Shown in pieces: positions 26,060-33,689 of a stretch of 64,000 nt of DNA. A program made the position numbers and the translations under genes. The notes under the pieces were generated by a model. That model was not told where the DNA came from, searched no databases, and saw only the letters and a program-made list of their open reading frames with translations. How positions within the stretch are numbered: position 1 is the first letter of the stretch; each line of letters begins with the position of its first letter. Where the stretch lies: contig JANQLM010000106.1 in the NCBI GenBank assembly GCA_028280635.1, forward strand, positions 36,094 through 100,093. The letters are read 5' to 3'. Source of the stretch: Halieaceae bacterium. GTDB taxonomy: Bacteria; Pseudomonadota; Gammaproteobacteria; Pseudomonadales; Halieaceae.

Positions 26060-27034
26060 ATGAAGAAGGTGTTTGCCAGCAGCCGTTTGCCGGGAGATGC
26101 CCTGTCCCGGTTGGCGGAGCACTGTGAGCTGGATACCTGGGAGTCCGATAGCCCGGTGCCGCCCGCCGTGCTGCGGGACCGCCTGCAGGCTTGCGAAGGT
26201 TTGTTGTGCCTGCTCACCAACCGCATCGATGCGGACCTGGTCGCCGCCTGCACCAGGCTGCGGTTCGTGTCGAGCATGTCGGTAGGTGTTGATCACGTTG
26301 ACCTCGACGCCCTGACCCGCCGCGGTATACCGCTGGGCAATACCCCAGGCGTGCTGGTCGATACCACGGCAGACCTCACCCTGGCCCTGATGCTGGCGGC
26401 CGCGCGCCGTATCCCCGAGGCGGACCGGTTTGTTCGCGAGGGCCGTTGGGACCCTGCGGCCCCCTGGCACCCGAATATGTTCGTGGGGCGCGACCTGGCC
26501 GGTGCCACGCTGGGAATCGTCGGCCTGGGTGCCATCGGCCAGGCGGTCGCCAGACGGGCGGCGGGCTTTGGTATGCACCTGCTGGGCTGGAATCGCAGCC
26601 CGCGCGAGGTGCGGGGGGTGCAGGTGCTTGCCTTCAATGAGCTGCTGGCAGAATCGGACTTTCTCAGCGTGAATGTGGCCCTCACTCCCGACACCCGCAA
26701 TTTGCTGGGCCGTGACGCCATTGCTCGCATGAAGCCGGGCGCGGTGCTGGTCAACACGGCACGGGGCGGCATTGTTGACGAGCAGGCCCTGGCGGAGGCC
26801 CTGGTGGCGGGGCGGCTGTTTGCCGCTGGTGTTGATGTTTTCGGTCGCGAACCCGTGGAGCCCGATAACCCCCTGTTGGGCCTGTCCAATGTGGTGCTGG
26901 CACCACACATCGGCAGCGCCAGCCAGCGGACCCGCGAGCGGATGGCGGCGCTGGCGGTGGACAACCTGGTAGCGGCCCTGAACGGAGACCCCATGCCCCA
27001 GTGCGTGAACCCGGAAGTCTACGGGTCGCTTTGA
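26060..27034 (+). CDS. D-2-hydroxyacid dehydrogenase (glyoxylate/hydroxypyruvate reductase-like)
   Basis: A 324-aa NAD(P)-dependent dehydrogenase of the D-isomer-specific 2-hydroxyacid family. The nucleotide-binding GLGAIG is at 155-160. The catalytic trio is R235 (NTARGG), E264 (GREPVEPDNPL) and H283 (APHIGSAS). Residues N179-R180 after the second strand suggest NADPH preference, as in GhrB/GRHPR-type enzymes. The likely reaction is reduction of glyoxylate or hydroxypyruvate, which would complement glcDEF elsewhere in the window; that link is inference. No clear ribosome site precedes the ATG. Confidence 0.85.
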   Translation: MKKVFASSRLPGDALSRLAEHCELDTWESDSPVPPAVLRDRLQACEGLLCLLTNRIDADLVAACTRLRFVSSMSVGVDHVDLDALTRRGIPLGNTPGVLVDTTADLTLALMLAAARRIPEADRFVREGRWDPAAPWHPNMFVGRDLAGATLGIVGLGAIGQAVARRAAGFGMHLLGWNRSPREVRGVQVLAFNELLAESDFLSVNVALTPDTRNLLGRDAIARMKPGAVLVNTARGGIVDEQALAEALVAGRLFAAGVDVFGREPVEPDNPLLGLSNVVLAPHIGSASQRTRERMAALAVDNLVAALNGDPMPQCVNPEVYGSL

Positions 27035-27088
27035 CGCGCCCTCGCCACTGACTATCATGCCGGGAACACGCCACAGGAGAGGCTACGC

Positions 27089-28885
27089 ATGAAACGCTGG
27101 CTGGGTGCCCTGGCACTCGTCGCCCTGCTGGCGATAGGCTGGTACAGCTACCGCCTGGTCTGGGGTATACCCCTCAATATCAACCACTTCGCCGACCGCA
27201 GCTCCATCAAGCTGCTGATGGAGTATCCTGAGCTGTTGACCATGCTCGGTGCCGCTGACAACACTATCCTGGACTTCCACAGCCACCGATTCAGCGACCT
27301 GTCGCCGGCCGCCGAGCAGCGCCGCCTTGAGTTGGTGGAGCACATCCAGGCCCAGCTTACCGCCTATGACGATGCGAAGCTGGTTGGCCAGCAGGCCCTG
27401 ACGCGCGGCTACCTGCGCTGGGCGTGGCATGATCGCTCGGCGCCCGGCCGCTTCCCGTACCACTTCACCAATATTGTCTACGCGGGACCCTACCCGGTGA
27501 ACCAGACCTCCGGCGCCCAGGAACTGCCGTTGGAGACTCTGAGCCTGTACCAGCGCTTTCAAGATGAGAAAGGTGCACGGCGCTTCCTGGAGCGCATGGG
27601 CGCTATCCCCCTGTTCCTGGACAATCTCAAGCGGGCCGTCAGTGCTCGCGCTGATATGGGCGTGATTCCCCCACGTGTGGTCCTGGACCGGTTGATCAAA
27701 CGCGCCGAATCCTTGCTGGAGTATTCGCCTGAGGAATGGTCGATTTACCAGGCGTTTCAGACTCAAATGGCGAGCTCGGAGATTGACGAACTGCGGCGCC
27801 AGGCGCTGCTCGATCGCAGCTTCGCGCAGCTTGAGTTGGTGGTGATTCCTGCCTACGAGGACTACCTGGGCTTCCTCTGGCAGCTTGCGGCCCGGGCGCC
27901 GAGTACTGTCGGTGTCTGGGCACTGCCGGAGGGCGAGGCCTATTACCAGGCCCTGTTGCAGTTCTATACCACGACCGAGCTCAGCGCCGAGGAGATACAT
28001 CAGCTGGGTCTGGAACGCGTTGCAGAGATCGGTCGGCAGATGGATGATGCCCTGGCATTGCTTGGCTATACAGCGCCCAGCCGGGTCGAGAACCTCAGGG
28101 CCCTTACCGCGGCCCGGCCACCAGCCGATGACCCGGGCGAGGTGTTGGCCCAGTACCAGGAAGAAGCGGCCCTGGTCGAGCAGGGTATCGGCCCGGCCTT
28201 CGACATCGATTTCATAGAACCTTTCGAGGTGCGGCGGGTGCCGCCGGAGCAGGAAATCGGCTCACCCTTCGCCTACTACACGCCGGCCTCACTGGATGGC
28301 AGCCGACCGGGCTATTTTTACGTCAACCTGGTGGATCTGAGCCAGCATGAGCCCTTCACCATGCGCACCCTGGTGGCACATGAAGCCATTCCCGGGCATC
28401 ACTATCAGTCATCCGCCGCCCATCGCGCCAGTGGCATACCGATGGTGCGAGGCTCCGACGTGATCGGCGCCTACTCGGAGGGCTGGGCCCTGTATGCCGA
28501 GCGCCTGGTGGCGGAGCTGGGTCTGCACGACCCGGCGACCGACATTGGCCGTCTGCAGGCAGAGATGTTCCGCGCCGTGCGCCTGGTGGTGGATACCGGT
28601 ATCCACCATTACCGCTGGACCCGTGAACAGGCCATTGACTATATGCTGGCGGAAACCGGCCGGCCCCGTGTGGACGTGGTGTCGGAAATCGAGCGTTACA
28701 TTGCCATGCCCGGCCAGGCCACCGGCTACATGGTGGGCATGCTGGAGATTCTCGATATGCGCGAACAGGCCCGCGCCCGCCAGGGTGAGCATTTCTCGCT
28801 ACCGGCCTTTCACGATGTGGTGCTGAGGAATGGCTCGCTGCCGCTGTCGCTGCTGCGCAGTGAGGTGGAAAAGCAGTTGAACTGA
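27089..28885 (+). CDS. DUF885-family putative metalloprotein, exported
   Basis: A 598-aa protein with an N-terminal hydrophobic anchor or signal (residues 5-20, LGALALVALLAIGWYSYRL). The body is helix-rich and carries the DUF885 signature HEAIPGHH (H431, E432, H437, H438), a thermolysin-like HExxPGHH metal site, followed by YSEGWALYAE near 470. The family is often suggested to be zinc peptidases, but the substrate is unknown. AGGAGAGG lies before the ATG. Full length. The gene directly downstream on the opposite strand is a degenerate TPR-family relic. Confidence 0.82.
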   Translation: MKRWLGALALVALLAIGWYSYRLVWGIPLNINHFADRSSIKLLMEYPELLTMLGAADNTILDFHSHRFSDLSPAAEQRRLELVEHIQAQLTAYDDAKLVGQQALTRGYLRWAWHDRSAPGRFPYHFTNIVYAGPYPVNQTSGAQELPLETLSLYQRFQDEKGARRFLERMGAIPLFLDNLKRAVSARADMGVIPPRVVLDRLIKRAESLLEYSPEEWSIYQAFQTQMASSEIDELRRQALLDRSFAQLELVVIPAYEDYLGFLWQLAARAPSTVGVWALPEGEAYYQALLQFYTTTELSAEEIHQLGLERVAEIGRQMDDALALLGYTAPSRVENLRALTAARPPADDPGEVLAQYQEEAALVEQGIGPAFDIDFIEPFEVRRVPPEQEIGSPFAYYTPASLDGSRPGYFYVNLVDLSQHEPFTMRTLVAHEAIPGHHYQSSAAHRASGIPMVRGSDVIGAYSEGWALYAERLVAELGLHDPATDIGRLQAEMFRAVRLVVDTGIHHYRWTREQAIDYMLAETGRPRVDVVSEIERYIAMPGQATGYMVGMLEILDMREQARARQGEHFSLPAFHDVVLRNGSLPLSLLRSEVEKQLN

Positions 28886-29040
28886 GGTGGGCTCATCGAA
28901 GGCAAGTCTGTCGTAAAGGTGGTCATCGACAGCGGCCTCGAAATAGTCCAGCGCCGTGTCGCGGTCGCCCGCCACAAACGCGCGCAGGCCGCGCCCTTTC
29001 GTACCACATTGCGGCCCTGCAGTTCCGCGAGGAAGCTCAT
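28886..29040 (-). pseudogene. Relic of a FlgO-like/TPR family gene
   Basis: On the minus strand an ATG at 29040 begins MSFLAELQGRNVVRKGAA, the head typical of the TPR membrane-protein family. Compare FLAELKGRGVYRVAA in the intact gene at 19103. After about 16 codons the homologous reading moves to another frame, as GLRAFVAGDRDTALDYFEAA and then DDHLYDRLAFDEP. This looks like the last TPR-type helix pair of such a protein. Everything between is missing. The remnant stops abruptly at the DUF885 stop codon. I read this as a gene removed by internal deletion plus frameshift. No other gene fits the 255-bp gap 28886-29140. Confidence 0.5.
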
Positions 29041-29140
29041 CCCTGGCCGCCGCTGGCCGAAGATTGACCGACAATATGAGCTTGGCGCGGGTGAAGGTAG
29101 CGCAGCTCAGATGCGCTGCGGACAAAACCCGCAGCAACAG

Positions 29141-30175
29141 CTATTCAACGAGAGCGTTGAGTTCCAGTGTCTCGCCCCGGCGGATGATCGACACCGTCAC
29201 CCGGTCTCCCGGCTTGACCCGGCGGTAGGTGCGGTAGAGCTGGCTGAGACCGGCGTCGGTGCCTATCACCGGCGTACCGTTGATGGCGGTGATGATGTCT
29301 CCGCCCAGCATCACCTCGGCGCCGCCGATCTCGGCGGGAATGTAGCCGGGCTTGAGGCCCAGCCGGTCGGAAATGGAGCCCTCAGTCACCGTTTGCACCA
29401 GCATGCCGGATGGCTGACCGGCATTGAGTGCGTCGGCCAGTTCGCCGTTGAGAAACATATAACTGGCGCCCAGCCACACCGAGGGCTTATCGAGCAGAAT
29501 GCGCCGCGCCATGTTGGCGCTGGCGGCAAACCCCAGGCCTTCACTGCCGCCGGACTGGCTGGAGATATGGCTGACAATACCGATGACCTCGCCTTTCATA
29601 TTGAGCAGCGGGCCGCCGGAGTTGCCCTTGTTGATGGCGGCATCGGTTTGTAGGAATTCGATATCACCGAAGGGCGTTCCCTCGGTGAGTCGGCGGCCCG
29701 ACAGGTAGCCCACGGTCATGGTGTGGGTCAGGCCGTAGGGGCTGCCGATGACGAACACCTGCTCGCCGGTCCTGGCCTTGTCCGAGTCGCCGAGCGGCGC
29801 CGAGGGCAGCTCGTCCGGCGGGTCGATAATGCGAATCAGGGCGATATCGCTCATGCCGCTGGAGGCAACAACCTGGGCCGGGCGTTCGCGGCCGTCCCGG
29901 AACATCACCACGATGTCATCCGCGGTATCCACGACGTGGGCGGCCGTCATTACCAGGCCCTCCGGGTCGATGATCACGCCGGAGCCGAGGCCGCCTTCCT
30001 GGGTGGTCTGGATGCCCTTGCGGGTCAGGGTTTCACGCTCTGCCTGGGTGGTGATCACCACCACTGCCGGGTCGACTTTCTCGAAGGCGCGGCTGAGGTC
30101 CTGGCTCTGCGTGGCGCAGCCGCTCCCCAGCAGCAGCACGCACAGCAGCCCACTGCACAGGTGTTTCAAGCGCAT
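29141..30175 (-). CDS. DegP/HtrA-like serine protease, lipoprotein
   Basis: A 344-aa trypsin-like protease (S1C) with one C-terminal PDZ domain. A signal ends in LGSGC with C20 as lipidation site, which differs from soluble DegP/DegS. The catalytic triad is H80 (TAAHVVD), D110 (SDIALI) and S186 (GNSGGP). The PDZ domain spans about 235-340 (GGDIITAINGTPVIG). It is probably tethered to a membrane in the periplasm, acting in protein quality control. It overlaps the end of the upstream DUF4136 lipoprotein gene by 1 bp (TGATG), so the two are translationally coupled and may work together. Confidence 0.9.
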   Translation of the reverse strand: MRLKHLCSGLLCVLLLGSGCATQSQDLSRAFEKVDPAVVVITTQAERETLTRKGIQTTQEGGLGSGVIIDPEGLVMTAAHVVDTADDIVVMFRDGRERPAQVVASSGMSDIALIRIIDPPDELPSAPLGDSDKARTGEQVFVIGSPYGLTHTMTVGYLSGRRLTEGTPFGDIEFLQTDAAINKGNSGGPLLNMKGEVIGIVSHISSQSGGSEGLGFAASANMARRILLDKPSVWLGASYMFLNGELADALNAGQPSGMLVQTVTEGSISDRLGLKPGYIPAEIGGAEVMLGGDIITAINGTPVIGTDAGLSQLYRTYRRVKPGDRVTVSIIRRGETLELNALVE

Positions 30176-30750
30176 CAGGTCTCTCCGGACCGGGGCAGTT
30201 GGGCAAAGGCTCGACTCAAGCCACTGCTGAGAGCACGGCGGGTGCGGTCGCGGTCCGGGGTGTTGGCATCGGCGGCGATCTTGGTGATGACCGCACGCCA
30301 GACTTCGCGGGCGGTTTCACCGTCGTTGATCTGCACGGCGATATTACGGGTTTCCTTAACGCCAGACAGGGCGATGGCGTTGTCGACCTCGGCCTGACTG
30401 ATGTTGGTGTTGGGCCGCACGCCGGCGCGAGGTGCAATATTGCTGGTGGTGGTGTCGGCGGCGCCGAGCCGCACGCCGGGGGCGTAGATGTAGTCGATGG
30501 TGAAGTCGCCGTCACGGGGCACCTTGTTATAGCCGCGGCCCGCCAGTTCCTTGTCCACCAGTTCCCGCAGGATGGGGTCGATCACATAAATCGCGTCGCG
30601 GAAGTAGAAATCGCTGGAGAAGGGCTCACTGCGCCAGGAGTAGGTCTTGAATCCGCTGCCGGCAAACTCCTGCGAGTCCCAGACATCGACTTCTACGCCG
30701 GCGCAGGCGGTAAGCAGGCCGAGCAGCAGGGCGGCCAGGGCGTTTCTCAT
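30175..30750 (-). CDS. DUF4136 lipoprotein
   Basis: A 191-aa lipoprotein. The ATG at 30750 gives MRNALAALLLGLLTACAG with lipobox LTAC (C16). A longer frame from 30891 lacks signal character in its first 47 residues and is rejected. The DUF4136 fold is suggested by VDVWDSQEFAGSGFKTYSW near the start and by the alternating strands with DNAIALSG and REVWRAVITKIAADA near the end. These are envelope lipoproteins of unknown function. It is first in a two-gene unit with the lipoprotein protease; GGAG lies 10 nt upstream of the ATG. Confidence 0.8.
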   Translation of the reverse strand: MRNALAALLLGLLTACAGVEVDVWDSQEFAGSGFKTYSWRSEPFSSDFYFRDAIYVIDPILRELVDKELAGRGYNKVPRDGDFTIDYIYAPGVRLGAADTTTSNIAPRAGVRPNTNISQAEVDNAIALSGVKETRNIAVQINDGETAREVWRAVITKIAADANTPDRDRTRRALSSGLSRAFAQLPRSGET

Positions 30751-30843
30751 CGACGAATGTCTCCAGCACTGAAAAGGCGCACCATAGTAGCAGCATCTGT
30801 TCGCTGCGCGTACCGCTTCGGCGCCGCTCGCCATGCGACTGGC

Positions 30844-30881
30844 GGTGCCGGCCACAGCCTGGTGGCATGCAGGCTGGCACC
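30844..30881 (+). promoter_or_regulatory. Long imperfect stem-loop upstream of a 27-codon ORF
   Basis: GGTGCC (30844-30849), a 6-nt bulge, AGCCTG (30856-30861), an 8-nt loop, then CAGGCT-GGCACC (30870-30881) form 12 base pairs. There is no T-run, so it is not an obvious terminator. It ends 46 nt before a small ORF with a good ribosome site and may be part of its leader. The 345-bp gap 30751-31095 holds this hairpin, the small ORF and the lysR promoter; nothing else was recognised. Confidence 0.45.
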
Positions 30882-30927
30882 ATGGTTTCACTGCCCGTGA
30901 GGGCTCCTACCACCGAGAGGAAACACC

Positions 30928-31011
30928 ATGTCTGCCGTTTATCCGCGCCTGTACCCGATCCTGTTTTTTGGTCTGTTGGCTCTGAAAGGGTGCCTGATGC
31001 TGGCTCTGTAG
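30928..31011 (+). CDS. Possible 27-aa hydrophobic membrane peptide
   Basis: ATG at 30928 preceded by GAGAGGAAACACC, one of the better ribosome sites in the region. The product has a short N-terminal head with tyrosines and one arginine (MSAVYPRLYP), then a hydrophobic helix from I11 to L27 interrupted by K20-G-C. It is long enough to span or insert in the inner membrane. It lies in the 345-bp gap between the DUF4136 lipoprotein and lysR. I do not recognise it. Small hydrophobic ORFs arise by chance, so confidence rests mainly on the ribosome site. Confidence 0.4.
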   Translation: MSAVYPRLYPILFFGLLALKGCLMLAL

Positions 31012-31051
31012 GGGTCGGCATATAGGGGCTGGCGGTATTATTAGCAATCGC

Positions 31052-31086
31052 TATAATGTTCGCCCGATAACATATAAGAAAGTTAT
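31052..31086 (+). promoter_or_regulatory. Candidate lysR promoter and LysR-type inverted repeat
   Basis: TATAAT at 31052-31057 is a consensus -10 box without a good -35 partner. Just downstream, ATAAC (31067-31071), a 10-nt spacer and GTTAT (31082-31086) form an inverted repeat of the size used by LysR-type regulators. Autoregulation of the following gene is plausible. Confidence 0.35.
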
Positions 31087-31095
31087 TTCTTGGCT

Positions 31096-32058
31096 ATGCT
31101 ATCGCGGCAATTATTGAGAATTGACCTGAACCTGCTGCTGGCCCTGCAGGTATTGCTGGAGGAGCGGAACGTTACCCGCGCCGCCGAGCGCCTTAATGTC
31201 TCGCAGCCGGCCCTCAGCAAGACGCTGCAGAAGCTTCGCGAAACCTTCGATGACGAGCTGTTTACTCGCACTGCCCATGGCCTGATCCCAACACCGCGGG
31301 CGGAGGAGCTGGGCCGTGGCCTGCCAGAGGCACTCGAAATGCTCGATGCCATCCTGCAGCCGGACGAGTTCGACCCGGCGAACTATGAGGGCACCTTCCG
31401 CCTGGCCATGCCCGCCATGTTCACTGAGGTACTGCTGCCGCGGTTGATGAATGAGCTGGCCGATGTGGCACCACAGATTCGTATTATCAGCGGCGATGTA
31501 GGCCTCGATTTCCAGGAACGCCTCAAGCTCGGTGAGATCGACTTCGCCATTGCCGTGGTGGAGCGCACCGATACCGATGTACACGCCGAGCCCCTGCGCA
31601 CCATCAGCCCCCGCTGTTATATGCGCAAGGAACACCCGCTGATCGACAAGACCATCACCCTCAAGGATTTCCTTGCCTACCCCCACGTGCGCCTCTACCT
31701 GCCCGGGCTGACCCGCGAAAACCTCGGGCTGGTGGACGAGGTCCTGGCCGAGCGCGGCCTCTATCGCAATGTGGTGCTGGAAACGACCCAGTTCGCCCCG
31801 GCCGTGGGTGTGTTGTCGAATACGGATTGCATTCTCATCGCCAACGCCGGGCTGGCCAACAGCCCCGCGGTGGAAGACAACATCGTGGTACAGGACATTC
31901 CCGACGAATTGTCGCGCCTGTTCTCCGGCCACAGTGGCGGCAAGCGCACGCGGTTGGCACTGGTGCGCCACACCCGCACTTCCAACAGTGAGCCCCATCA
32001 GTGGCTGCGGCGCCTAATCGTGAAGCTGATGTCCGAGCAGGACACCATCGAGGAATAA
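31096..32058 (+). CDS. LysR-family transcriptional regulator
   Basis: A 320-aa LysR regulator. The N-terminal winged helix (about residues 8-66) has the expected RIDLNLLLALQVLLEERNVT and AAERLNVSQPALSKTLQKLR pattern. The effector-binding half follows from about 90. Its style (PAMFTEVLLPRLM, GEIDFAIAV) recalls NodD/LinR/PcpR-type members. Start taken as the ATG at 31096; a TTG two codons earlier is also possible. It is followed after 70 bp by a PepSY gene. The target and inducer are unknown. Confidence 0.9.
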   Translation: MLSRQLLRIDLNLLLALQVLLEERNVTRAAERLNVSQPALSKTLQKLRETFDDELFTRTAHGLIPTPRAEELGRGLPEALEMLDAILQPDEFDPANYEGTFRLAMPAMFTEVLLPRLMNELADVAPQIRIISGDVGLDFQERLKLGEIDFAIAVVERTDTDVHAEPLRTISPRCYMRKEHPLIDKTITLKDFLAYPHVRLYLPGLTRENLGLVDEVLAERGLYRNVVLETTQFAPAVGVLSNTDCILIANAGLANSPAVEDNIVVQDIPDELSRLFSGHSGGKRTRLALVRHTRTSNSEPHQWLRRLIVKLMSEQDTIEE

Positions 32059-32128
32059 ACGCGCCAAGCGCTGACTTTTACCGCGGCATGCTGTACAAAG
32101 CCACCTCTTCCACCCGCCAGGAGCCACC

Positions 32129-32677
32129 ATGAGCCGCGCGCTTTTCATCACCATCCACATGTACCTGTCTGCCTTTTTCGCGGTCTTCGTTTTACTGGTG
32201 GCTACCTCCGGCGGCCTGTACCTGCTGGGTTACAAGGGCTCAGTGGAGAGCACCACAGTGCACACCGAGGCCAATACGGCCGGGCTCGCCGACATGAAGG
32301 GTGAGTCGCTCAAGCAGGCAGTGGCGGATCTGCTCGGTCGTGCCGGGGTCGAGGATTACCGCTTCGAATACGTCAAGGTGAAGGGTTCAACGCTCTACAC
32401 CCGCCCCACATCCCGCCGCCACTACATGATCGAACTGGGCGATGACCTGACCGTGTCGCGCCGTGAACCCAGCCTGCAGTCCGCCATGATGGAACTGCAC
32501 ATGGGCCACGGGCCGCTGGCGTTCAAGACCTTCCAGAAGATCTTTGCCCTGGGGCTGCTGTTCATCATGCTCAGCGGCCTGTGGCTGGGCCTTTCCTCCG
32601 AGCGCCTCCGCGTGCGCACCCTCGCCGCTGCCGGTTCCGGTGCGGCGTTGTTCTTCATCGCGGTGCTGGCCCTCTAG
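32129..32677 (+). CDS. PepSY-associated transmembrane protein
   Basis: 182 aa with three hydrophobic segments: 10-35 (a helix opening IHMYLSAFFAVFVLLVATSG), about 138-155 (FALGLLFIMLSGLWLGL) and 165-182. Between them lies an outside domain of about 95 residues with PepSY-like character (LKQAVADLLGRAGV... YMIELGDDLTVSRREPS) and the conserved HMGHGPLAFKTFQKIFALG joint. Such proteins are linked to periplasmic electron transfer or iron handling in other bacteria, but no role is proven. CCAGGAGCC precedes the ATG. Its stop overlaps the convergent AraC gene's stop in a shared CTAG. Confidence 0.7.
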   Translation: MSRALFITIHMYLSAFFAVFVLLVATSGGLYLLGYKGSVESTTVHTEANTAGLADMKGESLKQAVADLLGRAGVEDYRFEYVKVKGSTLYTRPTSRRHYMIELGDDLTVSRREPSLQSAMMELHMGHGPLAFKTFQKIFALGLLFIMLSGLWLGLSSERLRVRTLAAAGSGAALFFIAVLAL

Positions 32678-33555
32678 CGACCAATCGAGGCCCGGTAGGC
32701 GCGTGGCGAAGTACCGATGGTCTTGCTGAACAGGCGCGAGAAGTACAGCGGATCCTCGTAGCCGAGGGCTGCGGCCACTGCCTGCACACTCATGTCGCTG
32801 CCGTCCAGCAGGCGGCAGGCGTACTCCATCTTCATATTCAGGAAGTGCTTGATAGGCGAATAGCCCGTTAGCTGCTTGTAACGCTTGGAAAAGTGGTACT
32901 TGGAGAGGCTGGCCCTGGCGGCCAGTTCGTCGAGGCTGAGGCTGCGGTCGATATGCTCGCGCATATAAGCCTGCACCTGGTCGAGATTGAAGCCGGTGTC
33001 GCCGCGACCGCGCTCCAGGCCCGCCTCTACGGCCAGTTGGGTCAGCAGGTGGCGCAGATGGTTGGCGGCATTGATAAAGGCCTGGGTGGAGTAGCCGGTA
33101 TGGCGAACATCCAGCAGGTGGGCAAAACTGCCGGCCAGGGCCGGTGACAGCCCCGCATCCACCACTGGGCGACCCTCTCTGAAGCCCAGGTTCTGCAGAA
33201 AGATGCCGCTGGCCGAGCCCTGGAAGTGCGCCCAGTAGACAGTCCAGGGCTGCAGGCGGTGGGCCCGGTACTCGTGGGGCAAGCCCTGGGGCAGCAGAAT
33301 GAGCTGGCCGGGGTCGATTCGGCCCGACCAGTCGCCGGCGGCCAGCGAGCCCCGGCCCGAGGCGCAATAAATCAGCAGGTTGTCATCGTGACGTCCGCGC
33401 CGCATGCGGTGTCCCGCCGCTTTCGGGTAATAGCCCATGGCGGTGGGGTAACAGTCTTTCGTCAGCGGATGGCGGGCCAGGAAGCCGATCATGAAGGCGG
33501 GAGTGATGAAGCGGATGCCGGTGTCCGGCAGGGGCCATGTCGATGGAGCGCTCAT
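32674..33555 (-). CDS. AraC-family regulator, MmsR-like by position
   Basis: A 293-aa AraC/XylS regulator. The N-terminal cupin half (residues 35-110) has DNLLIYCASGRGSL and ILLPQGLPHEYRA. The C-terminal double helix-turn-helix runs from about 190 to 290 (LSLDELAARASLSKYHFSKR and VAAALGYEDPLYFSRLFSK). It is divergent from the valine/isobutyrate operon with 134 bp between starts. That is the same arrangement as mmsR and mmsAB in Pseudomonas aeruginosa, so control of the operon is likely. A perfect inverted repeat at 33641-33655 in that gap is a candidate site. Confidence 0.88.
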   Translation of the reverse strand: MSAPSTWPLPDTGIRFITPAFMIGFLARHPLTKDCYPTAMGYYPKAAGHRMRRGRHDDNLLIYCASGRGSLAAGDWSGRIDPGQLILLPQGLPHEYRAHRLQPWTVYWAHFQGSASGIFLQNLGFREGRPVVDAGLSPALAGSFAHLLDVRHTGYSTQAFINAANHLRHLLTQLAVEAGLERGRGDTGFNLDQVQAYMREHIDRSLSLDELAARASLSKYHFSKRYKQLTGYSPIKHFLNMKMEYACRLLDGSDMSVQAVAAALGYEDPLYFSRLFSKTIGTSPRAYRASIGR

Positions 33556-33689
33556 GCCGCAATATAATCCATGATCTACCCAATTTCCTCAATGTGCGCC
33601 TGTGTCCGGCTCTGCTAGGCTTTCCAGTCCATATTTTTAAGAACAGTACCTGTTCCACCTGCCAGGTCCCCGCGAGCCAGGAGAAACCC
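33556..33689 (+). promoter_or_regulatory. Divergent control region with inverted repeat GAACAG-TAC-CTGTTC
   Basis: The 134-bp gap between araC and the aldehyde dehydrogenase gene contains TATAAT (33563-33568, plus strand) and a perfect 6-3-6 inverted repeat at 33641-33655, 34 bp before the dehydrogenase ATG. CCAGGAGAAACCC serves as ribosome site. The inverted repeat resembles a dimeric regulator site more than the direct repeats favoured by AraC proteins. Confidence 0.45.
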
